This document shows, piece by piece, positions 1 to 5,361 of a DNA stretch of 5,361 nucleotides (the stretch's first letter is position 1; every line of letters starts with the position of its first letter). This DNA is from an uncultured Chlorobiota bacterium (lineage in GTDB: Bacteria; Bacteroidota; Kapaibacteriia; OLB7). The notes under the pieces were generated by a model. The model was not told the origin of the DNA and made no database searches. It saw only the letters and a program-made list of their open reading frames with translations. Location: NCBI GenBank assembly GCA_946481475.1, contig CAMLOB010000330.1:1-5361 (forward strand), written 5' to 3'. Position numbers and translations under genes: made by a program.

Positions 1-258
1 GTTCTCCGGCAGGGTCCGCTGGAAGATGAACCGGGACTCATCGAAACTGAAGTAGGCCTCGGCATTCTCTCCGCCGAAGGTAAGCTGACGCATATTCGAG
101 AGGTGGGCCCGCTCGGCCGCAAGGACAAGCGTGTCCCCCTCGGGCTGCTCCGGGGTCTCTCCGTTCTCCCCGGATTCCGAAGAGCAACCGACCAGAAGGA
201 ACGAACTACAGAAGATGAAAAGGATGGCGGGTGCGAACGCAAGACGAATGTTGAACAT
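1..258 (-). CDS. PD40/TolB-like beta-propeller lipoprotein, N-terminal part (cut by window edge)
   Basis: Reading the minus strand from the ATG at 258-256 gives 86 codons with no stop, running off the left edge. Residues 1-25 are a lipoprotein signal peptide: hydrophobic core ILFIFCSSFLL, then lipobox L22-V23-G24-C25. Cys25 would be the lipidated residue. A short acidic, Gly/Glu/Pro-rich linker (about 27-43) follows. Residues 48-80 contain AERAHLSNMRQLTFGGENAE and then AYFSFDESRFIFQ, the characteristic first blade of WD40-like PD40 propellers related to TolB. Such proteins are usually several hundred residues long, so most of the gene lies outside the window. Envelope anchoring follows from the lipobox; ligand and role are unknown. 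No Shine-Dalgarno is evident, but the start is fixed well by the signal peptide. The gene is divergent from the T9SS-cargo gene across a 436-bp gap. Family assignment is fairly sure from motif recognition; no search was run. Confidence 0.82.
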   Translation of the reverse strand, partial: MFNIRLAFAPAILFIFCSSFLLVGCSSESGENGETPEQPEGDTLVLAAERAHLSNMRQLTFGGENAEAYFSFDESRFIFQRTLPEN

Positions 259-456
259 GATCGACGATTTCGTGTGTGATGTGATACGGGGCAAAGATCA
301 TGAACAGGAGGGAATTGATCGTTGACAAAGTGCGTCTCCTCTGATCCGCCGGTCGCTCCCCGGCCGACTCCGCACAACATTTGTTTGTATGTCAGATTCT
401 AATTCTCCATTTTCCGGTGCTCTCCGATCACGGCGGTTCCGGCGACCACGGGAGGA

Positions 457-489
457 CCTCCACCACCACCTCCTCCCTCCCGCCAACCC
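457..489 (-). other. G-rich tract on minus strand, two-tier G-quadruplex candidate
   Basis: The plus strand carries ten runs of two or three C, mostly separated by single bases (CC at 457, 460, 463, 466, 469, 472; CCC at 475 and 479; CC at 483; CCC at 487). The minus strand therefore has closely spaced G-runs with loops of mostly one nucleotide. Only three runs reach three G, so a two-quartet structure is more plausible than a canonical three-quartet one. It lies about 200 bp upstream of the lipoprotein start, with the G-rich strand being that gene's sense strand. Function is inference only. Confidence 0.4.
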
Positions 490-514
490 GCCCGTGAACG
501 AGATTCTTTCTGAA

Positions 515-652
515 GCTGACAGCTCACAACCGATGTCCGATACATCAGGCTCATAACTCAAGCTGACGGCTCACAACTGACAGCTCATAGCTGATAGCTC
601 AAGGCTCATAGCTGATAGCTGATAGCTCAAGGCTCATAACTCACGGCTGACA
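515..652. repeat. Degenerate heptameric tandem repeat, consensus GCTSAYA, about 20 units
   Basis: The stretch parses into about twenty successive units, eighteen of 7 bp and two of 6 bp (starting at 543 and 556). Typical units are GCTCATA, GCTGATA, GCTCAAG, GCTGACA and ACTCACG. The best-kept part is 583-638, eight consecutive 7-mers built mostly from GCTCATA, GCTGATA and GCTCAAG. Units at 529-548 have drifted most. The array ends about 42 bp before the T9SS-cargo start codon, so it lies in that gene's leader or promoter. The period of 7 is not a multiple of 3 and no start or reading frame supports translation. It resembles the short tandemly repeated heptamers (STRR) described in cyanobacteria in type, not necessarily in sequence. 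Confidence 0.85.
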
Positions 653-684
653 ACAAACAACGACAAAACCCATACTTTTTTCTC

Positions 685-688
685 GGAG
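685..688 (+). promoter_or_regulatory. Shine-Dalgarno GGAG for the T9SS-cargo gene
   Basis: GGAG (within CGGAGCA) sits six nucleotides before the ATG at 695. It supports that start, which also begins a good signal peptide. Confidence 0.7.
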
Positions 689-694
689 CAGACA

Positions 695-2776
695 ATGCGC
701 ATCGTTCTTTTCCTTTTTGCACTTCTTCTCTGTCCGATCGCCACGATTCTCGCACAATCCTCCCGCGAAGCATCGGTCCTCGTCAACGCGGAGGTCTCGA
801 AGAGTCCGACACCCCGCATCACGCTGAACTGGCGGAAGGAGAACCGGGCGGAATCCTATCTGATCGGACGGAAACTTCGCGGAGGGGTCGGATTCCAGCA
901 GCTCGACTCGGTTCCCGGCTCGGTCGACTCCTGGACCGACAGCAACGTGCAGGTCGGCGTGATGTACGAATATGCCGTGCTCAGCCGCCTGCGGATCGAC
1001 ACGTCGCTGGTCGGCGGATTCGGCTATATCGCCTCCGGCATCGAGGTCCCGGCACAGCATCAGCGGGGGAATCTTCTCCTGCTGGTCGACTCGACGATGG
1101 CCGATCCCCTCTCCTTCGAGATCGACCGACTTATCACAACGCTCGAAGCCGAGGGATGGAACGTCGTCCGGCGTGATGTGGAACGGGCCGAGACGTTCAA
1201 CAAGGAAGGAGTCCGCAGAACGAAAGAGGTCATCAACGACTGGTATAATCAGACAGGCCCCCCCGGCACGGTCTTCATCTTAGGCCGCATCCCGGTCCCC
1301 TACTCCGGCATGGTCAGTCAGGGACAGATCGTCATCGCTCCGGACGCACACCCGGACCACCGCGGAGCCTGGCCGGCCGACGCCTACTACGCCTTTATCG
1401 GCAACGAATCGGGCTGGACCGATGTCGTCACCGACACCTCGGCCAATCGCGAGGCGAACCGGAACCGTCCGGGAGACGGCAAGTACGACAACGCCGGCAT
1501 CCCGAACTATCTGACGCTCCGGGTCGGTCGGGTAGACTTCTATAACATGAACGCATTCAAGGGGACCAACCAGACGGCGATTGAATCGGAGACGGAACTT
1601 CTCCGCGCTTATCTGGACAAGGATTATGCCTACCGCACCGGGGAGACCGAGATGAAGCTCCGCGGACTGGTCGACGACAACTTCGGTTATTTCAACGGCG
1701 AGGCCTTCGCCCGTTCCGGCTGGATGTCGATGGCGCCGGTGGTCGGGAAAGAGAACATCAACGCCGTCGACTGGTTCACCACGCTCGACACGGCCGCCTA
1801 CGCCTGGGCCTATGCTTGCGGCGGGGGGAATTACAGCGGGGCCTCCGGCGTCGGGAACACGAACGACTTCGCGGCCAAGCCGGTCAACGCCATCTTCACG
1901 ATGCTCTTCGGGTCCTACTTCGGCGACTGGGATTCGCCGAACAACTTCCTGCGGGCCGGGCTCGCCTCCTCCCCCTCGATCCTGACCTGCGTCTGGTCGG
2001 GACGACCCTACTGGTATCTGCACACGATGGGGATGGGTGAGCCGATCGGCGAGAGCGCCCTCCTCTCGCAGAACAACCAGAGTTATGCCCAGGCCTTCTT
2101 CACCTACGGCGTCCACGTCGCCCTGATGGGGGACCCGACGCTCCGGATGCGCTATCGGAACATCCCGACGCCCCGGAACATCTCGGTCCACCAGATCGCC
2201 GCCCGCGAACCGTACGTGGAGATCGAGTGGGAAGGAGAAGAAGGGGAGGAGATCACCGGCTATCACGTCTACCGGACGGTTGAAGGGGAACTCGGGGAGG
2301 AGACCGAGGAGCGGCTGACCGACGAGCCGATCACCACGCCCCGCTTCCAGGACACCGCACTCTTCGGCAAGACCGTCACCTACACCGTCCGGGCGGTCGC
2401 CCTGATCGAGTCGCCGAGCGGGACGTACTATGAGTTCGGGAACAAGGAGAGCTGGCAGGATCAGATCGTCGCAAGCGCCGACGAACCCCTCGCACTCAAC
2501 TCCGACTTCTCGATGAGTGCCGGACCGAATCCTGCACGCGAATCGGTAGCGATAGAGATCAGGCTGGAGAACCGGAGCGACGTGGAGCTGACGCTCTGGA
2601 GCGTAACCGGTACCAAGGTGGCGACGCTCGAGACCCGCACGCTCGCCCCCGGCTCCCACCGCTACCTCTGGAACCGAACCGACGCCGAGGGGAACCGCCT
2701 CCCGGCCGGAGTCTATCTGGTGCGTGGAATTGCGGGGGGGGTGGGGAAGGTGGAGAAGATTGTGGTCGGGGAGTAA
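695..2776 (+). CDS. Secreted T9SS cargo: Fn3 / gingipain (C25)-like domain / Fn3 / type A sorting domain
   Basis: The 693-aa protein starts with a signal peptide (core LFLFALLLCPIATILA, likely cleavage after A20). Residues about 25-116 look like a fibronectin-III domain. Residues about 124-485 follow the order of a C25/clan-CD peptidase: strand NLLLLVDS, helix, a GTVFILGRIPVP segment (191-202), PADAYYAFIG (227-236), a VGRV strand (277-280) and a closing GDPTLRM (479-485). Where active members have a Gly-His-Gly motif and a catalytic Cys, I read CGGGN (375-379) and GSYFGDW (406-412), so it may be proteolytically inactive. A second Fn3-like domain covers about 492-596. Residues about 604-693 are a T9SS type A sorting domain (AGPNPA, LPAGVYLVR, terminal KVEKIVVGE), predicting export across the outer membrane and removal of the tail by the PorU sortase. 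Start chosen from the GGAG and signal peptide. Substrate or ligand unknown. The sorting domain is near certain; the C25-like reading is moderate. Confidence 0.9.
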   Translation: MRIVLFLFALLLCPIATILAQSSREASVLVNAEVSKSPTPRITLNWRKENRAESYLIGRKLRGGVGFQQLDSVPGSVDSWTDSNVQVGVMYEYAVLSRLRIDTSLVGGFGYIASGIEVPAQHQRGNLLLLVDSTMADPLSFEIDRLITTLEAEGWNVVRRDVERAETFNKEGVRRTKEVINDWYNQTGPPGTVFILGRIPVPYSGMVSQGQIVIAPDAHPDHRGAWPADAYYAFIGNESGWTDVVTDTSANREANRNRPGDGKYDNAGIPNYLTLRVGRVDFYNMNAFKGTNQTAIESETELLRAYLDKDYAYRTGETEMKLRGLVDDNFGYFNGEAFARSGWMSMAPVVGKENINAVDWFTTLDTAAYAWAYACGGGNYSGASGVGNTNDFAAKPVNAIFTMLFGSYFGDWDSPNNFLRAGLASSPSILTCVWSGRPYWYLHTMGMGEPIGESALLSQNNQSYAQAFFTYGVHVALMGDPTLRMRYRNIPTPRNISVHQIAAREPYVEIEWEGEEGEEITGYHVYRTVEGELGEETEERLTDEPITTPRFQDTALFGKTVTYTVRAVALIESPSGTYYEFGNKESWQDQIVASADEPLALNSDFSMSAGPNPARESVAIEIRLENRSDVELTLWSVTGTKVATLETRTLAPGSHRYLWNRTDAEGNRLPAGVYLVRGIAGGVGKVEKIVVGE
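2734..2741 (+). repeat. Eight-G homopolymer inside the T9SS sorting domain
   Basis: Eight consecutive G, then a T and four more G, encode A-G-G-V-G just before the final KVEKIVVGE. It is a candidate replication-slippage site. Loss of one G shifts the frame to a TGA at 2778-2780; gain of one G reads past the stop into the downstream palindrome. No variation can be seen in a single sequence. Confidence 0.6.
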
Positions 2777-2791
2777 GTGAGGCGATATGTT

Positions 2792-2870
2792 CTTGGTGGA
2801 ATCTTTGTGTCCTTTGTGCCTTTGTGTTGATTCACCACAAAGACACGAATGGCACAAAGAGACCACCAAG
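2792..2870. repeat. 79-bp palindromic CTTTGTG element, copy 1
   Basis: Two 35-nt arms (2792-2826 and 2836-2870) pair at 29 of 35 positions around a 9-nt loop. Each arm starts from the outside with CTTGGTGG and carries three heptads: CTTTGTG at 2803, 2812 and 2820, mirrored by CACAAAG at 2836, the variant CACGAAT at 2844, and CACAAAG at 2853. It begins 15 bp after the stop of the T9SS-cargo gene. No U-tract follows the stem, so it is not a classical intrinsic terminator, though a transcript could fold into a strong hairpin. It is related to the element at 5208-5294. Confidence 0.9.
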
Positions 2871-2994
2871 CTTGAGCACACCTTCGATCTCCCGCAAGCA
2901 GAAGAGGCATATTCCTGTTGCAACCATAATCCTCCGATCCCCTATCTTTCCGGAAAGCATCCCCTGACAATGATAACTCTAACACCACACACTC

Positions 2995-5181
2995 ATGTCG
3001 TCAACCACTTATCCCGCAAGCCCGGTTGATCTGCCGGAGAAGCTGACCGGACTCTCACCGGCCTATACTATCAAAGCCGTCCTTGCCGTTCTGGCGATTC
3101 TTCTCTTCTTTGTTCTCTACGCTGCGCTGGTGGCGGCATTCGGTTATCTCTTCTATCTGGCGATCATCTTCGAGATACCGCACGTTTCCCTTTACACCAT
3201 CCTGATGAAGCTCGGAGCGATTGCCGGAGCCGGTATGCTCCTCTTTTTCACGATCAAGTTTCTCTTCAAACTGAAGAACCCCGAGCGGAAGAACCGGATC
3301 AGGCTGTCGCGGGAAGAACATCCGGAACTCTGGAACTTCGTGGAGAGAATCTGCGAGGAGACCGGCGCCCCGCGACCGAAATCGATCTATGTAGACCCCG
3401 ACGTCAACGCCTACGTCCGCTACTCCAATCTCTGGCTCAGCCTTCTCTTTCCGGTCCGGAAGGAACTCACAATCGGCCTCGGTCTGGTCAACTGTCTGAA
3501 TCTGAGCCAGTTCAAGGGAGTGATCGCCCACGAGTTCGGCCACTTCTCGCAGCGGAGCATGCGAATCGGCAGCTACATCGCCTCGGCGAACACGATTATC
3601 CATGACATGATCTTCACGCGCGACAAATGGGATGAACTCCTGGCGAAGTGGAAGACGGCCGACATCCGCCTCTCGATCGCCGCCTGGCTCATCACGCCGG
3701 TCATCTGGATCGTCCGCCAGATTCTCCGTCTCTTCTACTCCTTTCTGAACATCATGTACGCTTCGCTCAGTCGCGAGATGGAGTTCAACGCCGACAAGGT
3801 CGCCGTCAGCGTTGCCGGAAGCGATGCGATCGTCTCGGCCCTCTGGAACATCGACGGGGGTGCGGAGCTCTGGCACGGTACGCTGAACAACGCCTATCTG
3901 GCTACGCAGAAGAAGCTCCACACCCGCAATCTATACGCGCACCAGACGCTTGCCCATCAACGGATCGAACCCGACGTCACGGCTGTACTTGAAGCCCTTC
4001 CGGCGGACGAGCGGGGAGGACGACGATATTTCACCGAGTCGAAGAACTCGAAAGCGCACATGTATGCAAGCCATCCGCCGAACGACCTGCGCGAGGCGAG
4101 CGCCAAGACTCCCTTTGTCCACTGTCCGGTCGATGAACGCTCTCCCTGGATTCTTTTCCCCGATCCGGAGAAGCTCCAGCAGGAGATGTCGCTGATCGTT
4201 TACACGACCTATTTCGAGAAGATGCCCGAGAGTTTCGGTGAGATCGAAGAGTTCGAGCGGTTCATTGAAGGAGAAACGGATGGGACGGATCTTGCCGGGG
4301 ATTATCTGGATACGTTCCGGGATCGCTTCCTTCACATACCGGATCGCCAGGAAATGGAAAGATCTCCGATCAACGAAAAGGACATCGGGGAAGGGCTGGC
4401 CTTTCTGAAAGAGGAGATCGTCCGACTGATGAAGCCGGTACAGGAACTGGACGAACACTACAGGACATTGCAGGGGATGGCCGACGGCACATTGAAGCAG
4501 AAGACCTTCACGTTCAACAACGTCACCTACAACAAGAAGGAAGTGAATGCCGCCTGGACCGCGCTGGTCCGGCGTCGGGAACAGTTATTTGCCGAAAGCT
4601 TTATCGAGTGGGACACGGCTTTCTGCGCCCTGCACATGAATCTGGCGGAGAAGCTGGGAAGAGGGGAAGAACTGGAGCGGGTCTATGCTCAGCACCTGGC
4701 GATCACGCGGATGTACCAGTGGATTCTGAACGGCATGAATATCATCACGAAGAACCTGGAGAAGTTGCAGGAACAGAGCGAAGTAACACCCGGCCAGATC
4801 GCTTCGTTCGGCGATCTTGTCCGGCAGATCATGGGAGAGCTGAACGGGAAGATCGACGGACTGACAGAGATCGACTTCGTCCCTCTGCCGAACATCGATA
4901 CGGTGGAGGAATTGCAGGGAGCAATTGTTGAGGAAGGGAAGTTTCCGGTGGAGTCGGGACAGATCTTTGAGGAAAGACGCTTCGGACGTGCGATGGAATC
5001 GCTGGAACGGGCCCACTATCACTGCCGGCGGGTTGAGCAGAAGAGTATTGCACTTGTGCTGCGAGTCCACGCGGAATTGCAGGGGGAGTTCGAAGGCGCA
5101 CCGAGAGAGGAAGCTTCAGAGGAACCCGCGCAAGGAGACTTATCCTTATCTGAAGCGATGCCCGGTCATTCTCCGGAATAA
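2995..5181 (+). CDS. Membrane-bound M48-family zinc metalloprotease with long helical C-terminal extension
   Basis: The 728-aa protein has two hydrophobic segments near the N-terminus (about 25-59 and 67-92), then a catalytic domain. Zinc ligands are H179 and H183 of HEFGH, with E180 catalytic; the third ligand is probably E263 in SREMEFNAD (259-267). A further hydrophobic stretch lies between them (about 226-258), as in HtpX/Ste24-type enzymes. ASHPPNDLREA (358-368) matches the conserved His-Pro motif of M48 peptidases. Residues about 395-700 are mostly charged, helix-prone sequence with no domain I recognise, ending in an acidic tail. HtpX and Ste24 proteins are roughly 290-430 residues, so this is nearly twice as long. 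Family knowledge suggests membrane-protein quality control; the real substrate is unknown. There is no clear Shine-Dalgarno; ATG 2995 is chosen as the first in-frame ATG before the membrane segments. It is bracketed by two mirror-image palindromic repeats. Confidence 0.92.
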   Translation: MSSTTYPASPVDLPEKLTGLSPAYTIKAVLAVLAILLFFVLYAALVAAFGYLFYLAIIFEIPHVSLYTILMKLGAIAGAGMLLFFTIKFLFKLKNPERKNRIRLSREEHPELWNFVERICEETGAPRPKSIYVDPDVNAYVRYSNLWLSLLFPVRKELTIGLGLVNCLNLSQFKGVIAHEFGHFSQRSMRIGSYIASANTIIHDMIFTRDKWDELLAKWKTADIRLSIAAWLITPVIWIVRQILRLFYSFLNIMYASLSREMEFNADKVAVSVAGSDAIVSALWNIDGGAELWHGTLNNAYLATQKKLHTRNLYAHQTLAHQRIEPDVTAVLEALPADERGGRRYFTESKNSKAHMYASHPPNDLREASAKTPFVHCPVDERSPWILFPDPEKLQQEMSLIVYTTYFEKMPESFGEIEEFERFIEGETDGTDLAGDYLDTFRDRFLHIPDRQEMERSPINEKDIGEGLAFLKEEIVRLMKPVQELDEHYRTLQGMADGTLKQKTFTFNNVTYNKKEVNAAWTALVRRREQLFAESFIEWDTAFCALHMNLAEKLGRGEELERVYAQHLAITRMYQWILNGMNIITKNLEKLQEQSEVTPGQIASFGDLVRQIMGELNGKIDGLTEIDFVPLPNIDTVEELQGAIVEEGKFPVESGQIFEERRFGRAMESLERAHYHCRRVEQKSIALVLRVHAELQGEFEGAPREEASEEPAQGDLSLSEAMPGHSPE

Positions 5182-5207
5182 ATTTCTGCACAAACGCACC
5201 TTCTTCC

Positions 5208-5294
5208 CTTGGTGAAATCTTTGTGCTCTTTGTGTCCGCCGCGGCGGATGGTGAATCAACACCAAGTCACAAAGGGCACAAAGAAGCCACCAAG
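5208..5294. repeat. 87-bp palindromic CTTTGTG element, copy 2 (opposite orientation to copy 1)
   Basis: Outer 27-nt arms (5208-5234 and 5268-5294) match at 23 of 27 positions. They carry CTTTGTG at 5219 and 5228, mirrored by CACAAAG at 5268 and 5277. The centre differs from copy 1: a perfect 14-bp palindrome TCCGCCGCGGCGGA at 5235-5248, then GGTGAATCAACACC at 5250-5263, which can form a small hairpin. GGTGAATCAA is the reverse complement of the copy 1 loop TTGATTCACC (2827-2836), so the two copies are inverted relative to each other. It starts 26 bp after the M48 stop codon. There is no U-tract after it. Confidence 0.88.
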
Positions 5295-5361
5295 CTCGGG
5301 CTCCCGTCTCTTCCTCACGTCGTACACACCGAGTTGAACATCATGTAATCGGTCGTCAGAA
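5295..5361. other. Right edge, no assignable feature
   Basis: After the second palindrome there is a short stretch to the window end. On the plus strand the ATG at 5343 is followed at once by TAA. On the minus strand one frame is open from the edge into the palindrome, but it is too short to call a gene end. Confidence 0.5.

Larger units (their letters stand above)
259..694. other. Divergent intergenic region (436 bp)
   Basis: This gap separates the minus-strand lipoprotein start from the plus-strand T9SS-cargo start, so it should carry promoters for both. I could not identify either confidently: there is a TTGACA at 322-327 on the plus strand, but nothing like a -10 box at the right spacing. 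The region contains a C-rich tract at 457-489, a heptameric repeat array at 515-652 and a ribosome binding site at 685-688. The short open frames here have no recognisable protein content and look spurious. Confidence 0.7.

Noticed and set aside
322..350. TTGACA at 322-327 as a plus-strand sigma-70-like promoter
   Set aside because: At 17 nt spacing the -10 position reads TCCGCC, with no TATAAT-like box nearby.
2792..2870. Palindrome as a Rho-independent terminator of the T9SS-cargo gene
   Set aside because: The stem is long but not followed by a T-run; the sequence after it is CTTGAGCAC. Termination remains possible but is not supported by the usual signature.
1280..2923. A 547-codon open frame on the minus strand opposite the T9SS-cargo gene
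   Set aside because: Its translation is Arg/Gly/Val/Asp-rich with no recognisable domain, it begins inside the palindromic repeat region, and the opposite strand encodes a coherent secreted multidomain protein. It is a shadow of GC-rich codon use.
2918..2948. TTGCAA (2918) and TATCTT (2943) as a promoter for the M48 gene
   Set aside because: Each box matches consensus at only four of six positions and the spacing is 19 nt. This is weak, and promoters in this group often follow a different consensus.
2787..3029. Possible 80-aa plus-strand gene between the two large genes
   Set aside because: It is read straight through the palindromic repeat, giving a Cys/Leu-rich artefact, and overlaps the M48 start without a ribosome binding site.
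3055..3921. A 288-codon minus-strand open frame opposite the M48 gene
   Set aside because: It overlaps the membrane segments and HEFGH-coding region of a clear protease gene and its own product has no recognisable motif.
5260..5360. Minus-strand frame entering from the right edge as the end of a convergent gene (contains LGVYDVR)
   Set aside because: Only about 34 codons are visible and the frame ends inside the repeat element. An open frame of this length is expected by chance.

Overview
The window looks like chromosomal DNA from a moderately GC-rich member of the FCB group (Bacteroidota, Ignavibacteriota/Chlorobiota or a related uncultured lineage). The best clue is a complete type IX secretion (T9SS) sorting domain at the C-terminus of the protein at 695-2776. 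The N-terminus of a TolB/PD40-type beta-propeller lipoprotein at the left edge fits the same group. I cannot name a genus.

Layout, left to right. (1) 1-258, minus strand: the first 86 codons of a lipoprotein with a WD40-like (PD40) propeller start, cut by the window edge. (2) 259-694: a 436-bp divergent intergenic region. It holds a C-rich tract (457-489, G-quadruplex-prone on the minus strand) and a degenerate 7-bp tandem repeat of about 20 units (515-652), followed by the start-proximal Shine-Dalgarno of the next gene. (3) 695-2776, plus: a 693-aa secreted protein with a signal peptide, fibronectin-III-like domain, gingipain (C25)-like domain that seems to lack its catalytic His and Cys, second Fn3-like domain and T9SS type A sorting domain. 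(4) 2777-2994: a 79-bp palindromic element 15 bp after the stop, then nothing recognisable up to the next start. (5) 2995-5181, plus: a 728-aa membrane-bound M48-family zinc metalloprotease (HEFGH) with a long helical C-terminal extension. (6) 5182-5361: an 87-bp palindromic element related to the first but in opposite orientation, then about 67 bp with no assignable feature.

The three genes do not form an obvious pathway. The lipoprotein and the T9SS cargo are divergently transcribed and both act in the envelope. The M48 protease follows the T9SS gene on the same strand but is separated from it by the first palindromic element. The most distinctive non-coding feature is the pair of CTTTGTG-type palindromes bracketing the M48 gene as mirror images. 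The most distinctive coding feature is the apparent pseudo-protease domain in the T9SS cargo. No RNA gene, CRISPR array, transposase or classical U-tract terminator was seen.
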